Assembly (NCBI GenBank): GCA_050251035.1 | Contig: JBFWNN010000007.1 | Span: 48,595-112,594, forward strand | DNA length: 64,000 nt | Reading direction: 5' to 3' | Source: Taklimakanibacter sp050251035 | Lineage (GTDB): Bacteria; Pseudomonadota; Alphaproteobacteria; Rhizobiales; Aestuariivirgaceae | Shown: one piece after another, positions 36,287 to 45,382 of the stretch | Numbering within the stretch: position 1 is the first letter of the stretch | Layout: each line of letters begins with the position of its first letter | Translations under genes and position numbers: made by a program | The notes under the pieces: generated by a model | What the model saw: only the letters and a program-made list of their open reading frames with translations | Database searches by the model: none | What the model was told of the DNA's origin: nothing

Positions 36287-36485
36287 GAACGGATCTCCGG
36301 AATCACTGACCCGATCTTGCTATCATGCCGCCCTCGAATGGTCACGATATTCAGGTAGTTACGACAGGACTCTCTCCTTTCATCGTAAATGACGGAGCGT
36401 TATCGCCTGTCCCGCCGTTTGACGCAGGGTGTGCCATCCGGTAGGGCAGAGCCGGATGGAAAATCTCGTCGAATCCCGAAGTTAC

Positions 36486-38219
36486 ATGAACCTGTTCGCC
36501 CATTTCCAACATGTCGTCCGCACCGAGCTCGAGGCCTTGTCGCGGGCGGGCCAGCTGCCACGGGGCCTCGATGTCAGCCGCGTGACCGTCGAGCCGCCGC
36601 GCGATGCCGCCCATGGCGACCTCGCCACCAACGCCGCCATGGTGCTCGCCAAGTCCGCCGGCCAGCCACCCCGGGCGATCGCGCAGCTCCTGGCCGCGCG
36701 CCTTGCCGCGGATCCCGACATTCAGTCCACGGACATTGCCGGTCCGGGCTTCATCAATATCAGGCTCAAGGCCGCCTTCTGGCCCAAGCTTCTCGCCGCG
36801 GCCTCGGCGCTCGGCGCCGATTATGGGCGTTCCGGCATGGGCGCCGGCGAGAAGGTCAATGTCGAATATGTCTCGGCGAACCCGACGGGGCCCCTGCATG
36901 TCGGCCATTGCCGCGGCGCCGTCTTCGGCGACGCGCTGGCCGAGCTCCTGAGCGTCGCCGGCTTTGCGGTGACGCGTGAATATTACGTCAATGACGCCGG
37001 CGCCCAGGTCGACGTGCTCGCACGCTCGGCCTATCTGCGTTATCGCGAGGCGCTCGGCGAGGACATCGGCGAGATACCGGCCGGGCTCTATCCCGGAGAC
37101 TACCTGAAGCCGGTCGGCCAGGCGCTTGCCGACGAGTACGGTAAGGCGTTGCTCGATCAGCCGGAATCGGCTTGGCTGCCGATCGTGCGCGACAAGGCCA
37201 TTGCCATGATGATGGATCTCATTCGCGCGGATCTCGCGGCGTTGAACATCCACCAGGAAGTTTTCACCTCCGAGAAGTCGTTGCACGACACCGGCGAAGT
37301 TGATCGGACCGTCGAGGATCTGCGCGCCCGCGGCCTCATCTATGAGGGCCGCCTGCCGCCGCCCAAGGGCGAGCTGCCGGAGGATTGGGAAGACCGCGAG
37401 CAGACGCTGTTCCGCGCCACCCGGTTCGGTGACGACATCGACCGTCCGCTGATCAAGTCGGACGGCTCCTACACCTACTTCGCCTCCGACATCGCCTATT
37501 CGCGCCACAAGATCCGGCGCGATTTCAAGGAGCTCGTCTATGTGCTGGGCGCCGATCATTCGGGCTATGTGAAGCGGCTGGAGGCGATCGGGGCGGCGAA
37601 TGCCGGCAATCGCGACGTGAAGGTCGTCGTCAGGCTGTGCCAGCTGGTGAAGCTGTTCCGCGGCGGCGAGCCGATCCGGATGTCGAAGCGCGCTGGCGAG
37701 TTTGTCACCTTGCGCGATGTGGTCGAGGAAGTGGGACCCGATGTGGTGCGCTTCATGATGCTCTATCGCAAGAACGAGGCGCCGCTCGACTTCGACTTCA
37801 AGAAGGTCACCGAACAGTCGAAGGAGAACCCGGTTTTCTACGTGCAGTACGCGCATGCGCGAATCTGCTCGGTGTTCCGCAATGCGGGCGATCTCGCCGG
37901 AGATACGGCCGACCCCGATTTTTCAAGGCTTGCCGACGAATCCGAAATCCAACTTATCCGCAGGATTGGCGAGTACCCGCGCCTGGTCGAGGCCGCCGCC
38001 ACGGCTCACGAGCCCCATAGAATAGCCTTTTATCTATATGATCTGGCTAGCGATTTTCATGCCCTGTGGAACAAGGGCAAAGAGTCGCCGCAATTAAGAT
38101 TTATTTTGGCTTCGGACATGCAAACTAGCCTTGCACGGCTCGCTTTATTGCGCGTGATTCGCTATGTTCTAGCAAACGGCCTAGGAATCCTCGGAGTGAA
38201 GCCCGTAGAGGAAATGTAG
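36486..38219 (+). CDS. argS: Arginine--tRNA ligase
   Basis: A 577-residue class I synthetase charging tRNA-Arg. The HIGH-type motif is HVGH in NPTGPLHVGHCRGAV; the KMSKS counterpart is RMSKRAGEFV; the C-terminal DALR anticodon-binding domain is present. I chose the ATG at 36486 (MNLFAHFQ) from the family N-terminus; ATG 36456 and GTG 36429 are in frame, and no start has a strong ribosome site. A SPOR protein gene follows 16 bases later. Confidence 0.96.
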   Translation: MNLFAHFQHVVRTELEALSRAGQLPRGLDVSRVTVEPPRDAAHGDLATNAAMVLAKSAGQPPRAIAQLLAARLAADPDIQSTDIAGPGFINIRLKAAFWPKLLAAASALGADYGRSGMGAGEKVNVEYVSANPTGPLHVGHCRGAVFGDALAELLSVAGFAVTREYYVNDAGAQVDVLARSAYLRYREALGEDIGEIPAGLYPGDYLKPVGQALADEYGKALLDQPESAWLPIVRDKAIAMMMDLIRADLAALNIHQEVFTSEKSLHDTGEVDRTVEDLRARGLIYEGRLPPPKGELPEDWEDREQTLFRATRFGDDIDRPLIKSDGSYTYFASDIAYSRHKIRRDFKELVYVLGADHSGYVKRLEAIGAANAGNRDVKVVVRLCQLVKLFRGGEPIRMSKRAGEFVTLRDVVEEVGPDVVRFMMLYRKNEAPLDFDFKKVTEQSKENPVFYVQYAHARICSVFRNAGDLAGDTADPDFSRLADESEIQLIRRIGEYPRLVEAAATAHEPHRIAFYLYDLASDFHALWNKGKESPQLRFILASDMQTSLARLALLRVIRYVLANGLGILGVKPVEEM

Positions 38220-38235
38220 ACGCGGGAACAGGTGG

Positions 38236-40698
38236 ATGGATCAGGATACTTCGAACAGTCCCGGCAAGGCCCGTTGGCGCGAGAGGTTGGGCATGGGAAA
38301 TCCCGGCAAGGACCTGCCGAAGATCTCCGATGAGTTCAAGCCGGCGTCTCAGCCGCCCCGGCAAGCCCCTCCCGCGCCCCCCAGGGAAGCGAGGACGCCG
38401 CCGGCGCCGATGCGCGGGCAGCAGCCCGTGACCAAGCCCGCGCCGATGGCGCCGCGCACGCCGCCGCGTCCGGCGCAGCAGGCGGGTTCGCCGCGCCCGG
38501 TTTCACCGATACCACAAGGTGCTTCCGGATTGGGCGATCGTCTCAGGGCCGAGCGCCAGGCGGCCGAGAAACTGGCCGAGCAGCGTGTCGCGCAGGCCCG
38601 CGGCGGCGCTTCCGACCGTCCGCTTCAGCCGCCGCCGGCAAGGTCGAGCAACCCGCGCCCGGCGCCCGAGAAGCCCAAATTCTCCTTCTCGCCGGAAGAG
38701 CTGGCCAAGGACAAGCGCGAGCACGCGCCGCCGCCCGAGCGCGAGTTCCCGTCTTTTTCCGGCAAGTCCGGATTGAACGCTTCGCCGCCGCCCCCTCTGA
38801 CGCCGCCGCGCCCTGCGCTTGGCGGCAATGCCGCGGCGCAGGTGACACCGCCGCAGCCCCGCCAACAGGCGCCCAAGCCGCCCGCGAACCCAGGTCCGGC
38901 CGGCTTCCAGCCGCGCTTCGGCGGCCCGCCGCAGCCGCCTTCGGGGGGAGGGAACTATCGCTCGCTCGATCCGCCGCCTGGCGGCTTTGCAGCGAAACCC
39001 AAGCCCTATGCGGACACGGCAGCCTTCCGTGAGGATCCGCTGGCGCGCCGGCCGGTCAGTCGCGAATATGACTCCTATCGCCGTGGTCCCGCATTGCCGT
39101 CGGCGCCGCAGCCGGCCTATGGCGATGATACCGACGGCCCGTCCCTCGGCGACTATCGCCGCCGGCCCCCGACTCCGGTTCCGGCGCGGTCCCGCCGGCC
39201 CGCCTATGATGAGGATGTGAACGAGGTCTTTGAGGACGAAGAGGCGCCCCGCCCGCAGCGTCGGCGCGCCTCGGCGCAGGACTACAACCGCGCCTATCGC
39301 GACTATGAAGAAGGCTATGAAGCCGAGGCGCCGCGCCGGCGCGGTCCATGGCCGTGGCTCGCGGCCTTCGCCGCCGTCGCGCTCCTCGCGGCCGGGATCA
39401 TCTATTATTACCTGACCTATATGAAGGCGCCGGGCCAGGGGGCCGGCAATGTGCCGGTCATCGAAGCGCCGGACGAGGCGCCCAAGACGGCGCCGGAGAA
39501 CACCAGCGGCTCGACGCTCGGAAACCAGGGCGCGACCCAGCCCAACGCCGCCGACCAGCGCAAGCAGATCTATGACCGCATCCTCGGCGATGACGAGGTG
39601 GGCGGCAATCAGGTCGTGCCGACGCAGGAGCAGCCGCAGACGGTCGAGCCCACGGGCAACAGCGAGGGACAGGGAGCGGCGCCGCTTCCCGAACCCGCGG
39701 GCGACAACGCCAACGAGCCGCTGCCGCTGCCCTTGCCGCCGCCGGGAGATCAAGGTGCCTTGCCGAGCAATGCGAGCCAGCAGACCGCTGCCTTGGGCGC
39801 TGTGAACAAGAGCTCGGCGCAACAGCCGATGCCGGAGCCTGTCTCGACCAGCACGGCCGATTCCGGCGCCCCGGTTCCGGGCCAGCTCGCCAAGGCGACA
39901 GAGCAGATCGCCGCCGAGCCGCCGCCGCAGGTCGAGCAGGTGGTGAGCGATCCCGAGCCGCTGCCCGTCCAGCCGGACAAGCCCGCCAAGCCGAAGCTCA
40001 AGGCGGAAAAGAAACCGCCGAAGAAAGTGGCGGCGGCCGAGGAACCTGGGACAGGCCAGGATGATCTCGGGGCCGGACAGAACGGCGGTGTGGAGCCGCT
40101 CGTTCTCGTGCCGCCGGCCCAGACAGGCACCACCCAGGCACAGACCATTACCGACGCACAAACCCCCATCGCCCAGCCTGACATGGGTCAGCCCCAGGCC
40201 GAGACGGCGGCGGCGGAGCAGAAATCGAAATCTTTCTTCAACTTCGGCTCAGGCAAGCGCAAGCTCACCGGCAAGGCCGCCGAGCGGGCGATGGCCCAGG
40301 GCGCCAGCGGCAACTGGTCCAATTCGCCCGATCCGAACAGCGCCGCGGCCGCCGATAGTGAGCCGCAGCAGATCGCTTCGGTTGCCCCGGAGCCGCTGCC
40401 CGCCCCTGAACCCGCTCAACCCGCTCCGCAACAGGCGAAGCCTTCGGGCGGCGGTTATATCGCACAGCTCGCCTCCTTCCGCTCGGAAGCCGAAGCGATG
40501 GCCGAATATGACCGTCTTCGCGCCAAGCACAATAGCGTGCTGAGCGGCCTGAGCCCGCGCGTCGTCAAAGCGACCGTCGCCGGCGGATCGCGCTATCGCC
40601 TCGGCGTCGGACCGCTCGCCTCGCGTTCGGCGGCCTCGAAACTCTGCAACTCGCTCATCGCCGCCGGTGAACGCGATTGCCTCGTGCGCGGCAACTGA
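38236..40698 (+). CDS. SPOR-domain inner membrane protein
   Basis: An 820-residue protein: a long cytoplasmic Pro/Ala-rich disordered region, one membrane helix (about 371-392, after the basic RRRGPWPW), a long periplasmic Pro/Gln-rich linker, and a C-terminal SPOR domain (about 745-820, GGYIAQLASFRSEAEAMAEY). SPOR domains bind denuded glycan strands at the septum, so a role in cell division is likely. It follows argS, as in most Rhizobiales, where nagZ comes next; nagZ is missing here. Confidence 0.92.
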   Translation: MDQDTSNSPGKARWRERLGMGNPGKDLPKISDEFKPASQPPRQAPPAPPREARTPPAPMRGQQPVTKPAPMAPRTPPRPAQQAGSPRPVSPIPQGASGLGDRLRAERQAAEKLAEQRVAQARGGASDRPLQPPPARSSNPRPAPEKPKFSFSPEELAKDKREHAPPPEREFPSFSGKSGLNASPPPPLTPPRPALGGNAAAQVTPPQPRQQAPKPPANPGPAGFQPRFGGPPQPPSGGGNYRSLDPPPGGFAAKPKPYADTAAFREDPLARRPVSREYDSYRRGPALPSAPQPAYGDDTDGPSLGDYRRRPPTPVPARSRRPAYDEDVNEVFEDEEAPRPQRRRASAQDYNRAYRDYEEGYEAEAPRRRGPWPWLAAFAAVALLAAGIIYYYLTYMKAPGQGAGNVPVIEAPDEAPKTAPENTSGSTLGNQGATQPNAADQRKQIYDRILGDDEVGGNQVVPTQEQPQTVEPTGNSEGQGAAPLPEPAGDNANEPLPLPLPPPGDQGALPSNASQQTAALGAVNKSSAQQPMPEPVSTSTADSGAPVPGQLAKATEQIAAEPPPQVEQVVSDPEPLPVQPDKPAKPKLKAEKKPPKKVAAAEEPGTGQDDLGAGQNGGVEPLVLVPPAQTGTTQAQTITDAQTPIAQPDMGQPQAETAAAEQKSKSFFNFGSGKRKLTGKAAERAMAQGASGNWSNSPDPNSAAAADSEPQQIASVAPEPLPAPEPAQPAPQQAKPSGGGYIAQLASFRSEAEAMAEYDRLRAKHNSVLSGLSPRVVKATVAGGSRYRLGVGPLASRSAASKLCNSLIAAGERDCLVRGN

Positions 40699-40881
40699 AC
40701 GTTCGAGTGCGCTGACATCGGCGGGCTCGCTCTGTGCGCCGCCCTCGGCCGGAAACGATCACGCGGTCCCGCGGCCCTGCTTCCTGAAGGCTCGTAAAGC
40801 TTTGAATCTGGGGATAATCTGTCGGGGATGGAGCGAATCACTTTCGCTTTCTGCGACAAGCTGATTGAAGCGAATTGCAAA

Positions 40882-41697
40882 ATGATGACGAACGAAACCA
40901 CAGAAACCACTTGGCCGGACGGCGAGGGGCCGCTGCGCCAGGAGATGCCGCCTGCTGATGATGAGACGCTCATCGTCGACGTATCGGGCTTCGAAGGTCC
41001 CATGGACCTCCTGCTCGAGCTCGCGCGCCATCACAAAATCGATCTGTCGCAGATCTCCATCCTGGCGCTGGCCGAGCAATATCTCGCTTTCATCGACGAC
41101 GCCCGTGCCCGCCGGCTCGAGATCGCCGCCGACTATCTGGTGATGGCGGCGTGGCTTGCTTATCTCAAGTCGCGCCTGCTCCTGCCCAAGGCGCCGGGCG
41201 AGGACGAGACGCCGGCCGAGGATCTGGCGGCGCAGCTTTCTTTCCGCCTGCAGAAGCTGCAGGCGATGCGCGATGCGGCGGCGCAGATCATGTCGCGCAA
41301 CCGCCTGGGCCGCGACGTTTTCCAGCGCGGCGAGCCGGAGAAGCTCGTCTTCGACACCAGGGTCGAATATGCCGACAATCTGATCGACCTGCTCAAGGCC
41401 TATGCCGACCGGCGGCAGAAGAAAGCGCGCCACCACACTTATACGGTGAAGCGGATCAAGGCCTGGTCGATCAAGGATGCGCGCCAGATTCTCGAGCGGT
41501 TGGTCGGGCGCATGGACAACTGGGGCAGCCTCGACACCTGGCTCGCCGATTATGTGGGTTCGACCGAGGGCCGCGCCACGGTGATCGCCTCGAGCTTCAC
41601 CGCGAGCCTCGAGCTTGCGCGCGAAGGCGTCATCGAGATCAGGCAGGAACGGGCCTTCGAGCCTATTTACATGCGCCGGCGCGCCAGCGCCGCGTGA
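40882..41697 (+). CDS. scpA: Segregation and condensation protein A
   Basis: A 271-residue kleisin subunit of the SMC-ScpAB condensin. GFEGPMDLLLELARHHKIDLSQ and YLVMAAWLAYLKSRLLLP are hallmarks of the N-terminal SMC-neck-binding part; a C-terminal winged helix binds the SMC head. An upstream in-frame ATG at 40828 would add 18 residues; neither start has a strong ribosome site, and I prefer 40882 from family length. scpB follows after 16 bases. Confidence 0.95.
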   Translation: MMTNETTETTWPDGEGPLRQEMPPADDETLIVDVSGFEGPMDLLLELARHHKIDLSQISILALAEQYLAFIDDARARRLEIAADYLVMAAWLAYLKSRLLLPKAPGEDETPAEDLAAQLSFRLQKLQAMRDAAAQIMSRNRLGRDVFQRGEPEKLVFDTRVEYADNLIDLLKAYADRRQKKARHHTYTVKRIKAWSIKDARQILERLVGRMDNWGSLDTWLADYVGSTEGRATVIASSFTASLELAREGVIEIRQERAFEPIYMRRRASAA

Positions 41698-41713
41698 GAA
41701 GGAAATTGCAGTC

Positions 41714-42502
41714 ATGACGAGGCCACAGGCAATTGCGACGTCACCTGAGACCGAGGATCCGGTGACGGAGAGCGCCATGTCGGAGGCAGGCGACAATGTG
41801 ACGATGCATCCGCGCGCCGATCGCAGCCATCATCTGCGCATCGTGGAAGCGCTGCTGTTCGCCGCCGCCGAGCCGCTGTCGGCCGAGCAGCTGAGCGCCG
41901 CCTTGCCGGACGGCGCCGACCTGCCGGCGCTGCTCGTCGACCTGCAGGCGAACTATGCCAATCGCGGCGTCAACCTCGTCCAGGTGAGCGGCAAATGGGC
42001 GCTGCGCACCGCCGGCGATCTGAGCTTCCTGTTGCGTCGCGAGGCGGTCGAGCAGAAGCGTCTGTCCAAGGCCGCGCTCGAAACCCTGGCGATCATCGCC
42101 TATCATCAGCCGGTCACCCGCGCCGAGATCGAGGAGATCCGCGGCGTCGCCATCTCCAAGGGCACGCTCGACATCCTGCTGGAGATCGGCTGGGTCCGCA
42201 TGCGCGGCCGCCGGCGCACGCCGGGACGGCCGGTGACCTATGGCACCACGCCGGGCTTCCTGTCGCATTTCGGCCTGAACGAGATCGGCGACCTGCCGGG
42301 CATGCAGGAACTGCGCGGCGCCGGGCTCCTCGATGCGACCATGCCGCCGGGCTTCGACATGCCGGTTCCCAAGGTGACCGACGAGCTGACGCCGGACGAA
42401 GATCCCCTCGACGGGGACGAGCAGATCCCCCTGGAGATGCATCTGCCGGAAGAGGAGCCTGCGCCCGAGGAGGAGCAGGGGAGCGGCGAGCCCAATTCCT
42501 GA
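41714..42502 (+). CDS. scpB: Segregation and condensation protein B
   Basis: A 262-residue ScpB, the dimeric winged-helix partner of ScpA in the condensin complex. The core from HHLRIVEALLFAAAEPLS to TPGFLSHFGLNEIGDLPG is intact; the tail is acidic (EEEPAPEEEQ). The ATG at 41714 follows AGAAGGA; the open frame upstream runs inside scpA. In most relatives tatA follows directly; here an ABC ATPase gene intervenes. Confidence 0.95.
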   Translation: MTRPQAIATSPETEDPVTESAMSEAGDNVTMHPRADRSHHLRIVEALLFAAAEPLSAEQLSAALPDGADLPALLVDLQANYANRGVNLVQVSGKWALRTAGDLSFLLRREAVEQKRLSKAALETLAIIAYHQPVTRAEIEEIRGVAISKGTLDILLEIGWVRMRGRRRTPGRPVTYGTTPGFLSHFGLNEIGDLPGMQELRGAGLLDATMPPGFDMPVPKVTDELTPDEDPLDGDEQIPLEMHLPEEEPAPEEEQGSGEPNS

Positions 42503-42557
42503 CTGTGTTACTCAGTCTTCTTGGCCTGAGCCCGGCGGATAGTGTACACCGCCCCTT

Positions 42558-43688
42558 ATGAGCACGGCAGAATTCGTCGACGGAACCGTGAAATCGCATG
42601 AATGGGGTCCGCGCGGCACGGCCGGGGCGACCTTTGCCGGACGGCTGACCTTCGAGGATGTGAGCCTCGCCTTCGGCCCGATCCAGGCGGTGCAGGGCGT
42701 CAGCTTCGATCTGACACCAGGCGAGATCGTGTGTCTGCTGGGCCCCTCGGGATGCGGCAAGACGACCTTGCTGCGGATCGCCGCCGGGATCGAGCGCCCG
42801 CAGGCCGGCCGCGTGCTGATCGACGATCTCGAAATCGCTGGGCCTCGGCGCTTCGTGCCGCCGGAGAAGCGCAATATCGGGCTGATGTTCCAGGATTTCG
42901 CGCTCTTTCCGCATCTGAGCATCATCGACAATGTGGCGTTCGGCCTGCGCGGCCTGCGCCGCGCCGATGCGCTGAATATCGCGCGCCTCGCTCTGAAGCG
43001 GGTCGGGCTCGAAGACTATGAGCACGATTACCCCCATCGTCTGTCGGGCGGCGAGCAGCAGCGCGTGGCGCTGGCGCGGGCCATCGTGCCCCGGCCGCAG
43101 GTGATGCTCATGGACGAGCCCTTTTCCGGCCTCGACCAGCGCCTGCGCGACAATGTCCGTGCCGAGACCCTGGCCTTGCTGAAGGAGACGCGCGCCACCG
43201 CCATGCTGGTCACGCATGATCCGGTTGAGGCGCTGGGCCTCGCCGACCGCATTCTCCTGATGCGCCGCGGCCGCCTGATTCAGGCCGGGACGCCGACCGA
43301 GATCTATCGCCGTCCGGCCGATGCCGAGGCGGCGCGCTTCTTCTGCGACATGAACGAACTCGTGGGCCGGGTGCGCGCCGGCCGGGCTGAAACGCCATTG
43401 GGAACTTTCTCTGCCACGGGCCGCGCCGAGGGCGAGGGGGTGCTGGTGATGGTGCGGCCGCAGGCCTTCACGGCGGCGCCCGCGGGGCTCGGCCCTGAGG
43501 GGTTCATCCTTGCCGAGCGCTTCATCGGCGATGCGACGCTGCTCACGGTGATCTTCAAGGGGCTGGAGGAGCCGGTCGCCATAAGGATGCCGGCGGGGGC
43601 CGCGCCCCGACAGGGCACGAGCCTCGCCTTTTCCATTGATCCGGCGCAGGTTTTGGTCTTTACGGCCGACGGTTCCACCCCCATCTAG
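42558..43688 (+). CDS. ABC transporter ATP-binding protein, iron(III)/polyamine type
   Basis: A 376-residue ATPase with Walker A GPSGCGKTT, Q-loop LMFQDF, signature LSGGEQQRVALARA, Walker B LMDEPFSGLD and H-loop VTHDPVEA, then a C-terminal TOBE domain. It belongs to the FbpC/PotA/CysA group, which energises uptake of ferric iron, polyamines or thiosulfate. No permease or binding-protein gene is near, so its partners are elsewhere or it is an orphan. It interrupts the usual scpB-tatA adjacency. Confidence 0.93.
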   Translation: MSTAEFVDGTVKSHEWGPRGTAGATFAGRLTFEDVSLAFGPIQAVQGVSFDLTPGEIVCLLGPSGCGKTTLLRIAAGIERPQAGRVLIDDLEIAGPRRFVPPEKRNIGLMFQDFALFPHLSIIDNVAFGLRGLRRADALNIARLALKRVGLEDYEHDYPHRLSGGEQQRVALARAIVPRPQVMLMDEPFSGLDQRLRDNVRAETLALLKETRATAMLVTHDPVEALGLADRILLMRRGRLIQAGTPTEIYRRPADAEAARFFCDMNELVGRVRAGRAETPLGTFSATGRAEGEGVLVMVRPQAFTAAPAGLGPEGFILAERFIGDATLLTVIFKGLEEPVAIRMPAGAAPRQGTSLAFSIDPAQVLVFTADGSTPI

Positions 43689-43743
43689 GGGCGGGCAGCT
43701 TTGTTGCGGCGCTCAGCCCTTTCTGCGATAGTGCCCGCGACAC

Positions 43744-43760
43744 TGGGGTGAAAGACCCCA
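43744..43760 (+). other. Small hairpin upstream of tatA
   Basis: TGGGGT (43744-43749) pairs with ACCCCA (43755-43760) over a GAAAG loop, 22 bases before the tatA start and upstream of its AAGGGAG ribosome site. Role unknown. Confidence 0.3.
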
Positions 43761-43782
43761 ATCAGTTCCAAGGGAGTACTAA

Positions 43783-44001
43783 ATGGGTTCGCTTTCGATT
43801 TGGCATTGGCTGCTGGTGATCCTGGTGGTCGTTCTTCTGTTCGGCCGTGGCAAGATATCGGACCTCATGGGTGACGTCGCCAAGGGCATCAAGAGCTTCA
43901 AGAAGGGCATGGCCGACGAGACGGAGGCCGCGAGCGACGACAAGACGAAGACGCTCGAGCAGTCGGCCGAGACCAAGGTCGGCGACAAGGTCAAGAGCTG
44001 A
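43783..44001 (+). CDS. tatA: Sec-independent protein translocase TatA
   Basis: A 72-residue protein with one N-terminal membrane helix (LLVILVVVLLF), the FGRGKI hinge and an amphipathic helix (DVAKGIKSFKKGM). TatA oligomers form the pore for folded proteins. AAGGGAG lies 7 bases before the ATG. Opens the tatA-tatB-tatC operon. Confidence 0.96.
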   Translation: MGSLSIWHWLLVILVVVLLFGRGKISDLMGDVAKGIKSFKKGMADETEAASDDKTKTLEQSAETKVGDKVKS

Positions 44002-44048
44002 TCCGGGGCTGCGTGCGGGCCCGGAGCTGACAGGCCAGAGAGCCATAA

Positions 44049-44504
44049 ATGTTCGACTTCGGCATCGGCTATACCGAACTGGTGGTGATTGCCCTTGTGG
44101 CCATCATCGTCATCGGCCCCAAGGATTTGCCCAAAGTGCTCCGCGCCTTCGGCCGCACCATGCAGAAGATGCGCGGCATGGCGCGCGAATTCCAGGGCCA
44201 TCTCGACCAGGCGATGCGTGAGGCCGGCGTTGATGACATCAAGAAAGAGATCAACAATCTCAAGACCATGAATCCGGTCGACGATGTGAAGAAGGAATTG
44301 AACTCGATCGCCGCCAGCAATCCCATACCGGCGGTGGCCAAGGATCTCTCTGCCGAGATCAAGAAACAGGACGACGATTTCAAGAAATATTTCGGCGACA
44401 ACGGCGCCAAGCCGGCCGAGCCCGCGGCGGCGCCTGCCCCCGAAGCGGTGAAGAGCGAGCCGGCCCAGACCGCCAAGGCCGAAGTGCCGCCCGTGGTGCA
44501 TTGA
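44049..44504 (+). CDS. tatB: Sec-independent protein translocase TatB
   Basis: A 151-residue protein: the membrane helix with the TatB-type MFDFGIGYTELVVIALVAII, the GPKDLPKVLRAFG hinge and a long amphipathic/coiled region. TatB with TatC forms the twin-arginine signal receptor. Its TGA overlaps the tatC start (TGATG), so the two are translationally coupled. Confidence 0.95.
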   Translation: MFDFGIGYTELVVIALVAIIVIGPKDLPKVLRAFGRTMQKMRGMAREFQGHLDQAMREAGVDDIKKEINNLKTMNPVDDVKKELNSIAASNPIPAVAKDLSAEIKKQDDDFKKYFGDNGAKPAEPAAAPAPEAVKSEPAQTAKAEVPPVVH

Positions 44505-45292
44505 TGAGCCAGGCCGATATCGACGCCACCGAAGCCCCCTTGCTCGATCACCTGATCGAGCTGCGCAAACGGCTGATCTATTGCGTGTTGGGCTTCATTA
44601 TCGCCTTCATCGCCAGCTTCGCGTTCTCGACGCAGATATTCAACATCCTGATCCTGCCCTTCGAATGGGGAACGGGCGCGTCGGCGAGGCTCATCCAGAC
44701 CGAGCTGCTCGGCTTCTTCATGGTGAAGCTGAAGATCGGCTTCTTCGGCGCGCTGTTCATCACCTTCCCGCTCATCGCCATCCAGATCTATCGCTTCGTG
44801 GCCCCCGGCCTCTACAGCAACGAGCGCAATGCCTTCCGGCCTTATCTCGTCGCCACGCCGATCTTCTTCATACTGGGCGCCTGCCTGGTGTTCTTTTTCC
44901 TGCTGCCGGTCGCCATCAAGTTCTTCTACAGCCTCATCGAGGGCACGGGCGGCAACGGTCAGATGCCGGTCGAGCTGATGCCGGACGTGCGCTCCTATCT
45001 CGATTTCGTGATGATGCTGATCCTGGCCTTCGGCTTGTGCTTCCAGCTGCCGGTCATCCTCACGCTCCTCGGCCAGATCGGCATCGTCTCCTATGAGCAG
45101 CTGAAAAGCGGCCGCAAATTCGCGATCGTCGGCGTGTTCGTCGTCGCCGCCGTGCTGACCCCGCCCGATCCCATTTCGCAGATCGCCATGGCGGTGCCGC
45201 TGATGGGCCTCTATGAAATATCGGTGCAGGCGGTCAGATTCCTCGAAAGCCGACGCGCTGCCGCTGCAGCAAAAGAGGCCGCCGCCGAATAA
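44504..45292 (+). CDS. tatC: Sec-independent protein translocase TatC
   Basis: A 262-residue protein with six membrane helices. LLDHLIELRKRL opens the first cytoplasmic signal-peptide-binding region; PDVRSYLDFVMM and TPPDPISQ mark later loops. The ATG at 44504 overlaps the tatB stop; a TTG one codon earlier is possible. serS follows after 90 bases with a possible promoter. Confidence 0.97.
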   Translation: MSQADIDATEAPLLDHLIELRKRLIYCVLGFIIAFIASFAFSTQIFNILILPFEWGTGASARLIQTELLGFFMVKLKIGFFGALFITFPLIAIQIYRFVAPGLYSNERNAFRPYLVATPIFFILGACLVFFFLLPVAIKFFYSLIEGTGGNGQMPVELMPDVRSYLDFVMMLILAFGLCFQLPVILTLLGQIGIVSYEQLKSGRKFAIVGVFVVAAVLTPPDPISQIAMAVPLMGLYEISVQAVRFLESRRAAAAAKEAAAE

Positions 45293-45331
45293 CGGCTGAT
45301 TGTCAATAAATTCTTAAATTTGATCCAGCCT

Positions 45332-45359
45332 TTGCCTTCCGCGTCCGGGGCTCTATAGC
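45332..45359 (+). promoter_or_regulatory. Possible serS promoter
   Basis: TTGCCT (45332-45337) and TATAGC (45354-45359) are 16 bases apart, ending 23 bases before serS. Motif match is moderate. Confidence 0.35.
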
Positions 45360-45382
45360 ATCCCGCGACACGGGAATCGGAC

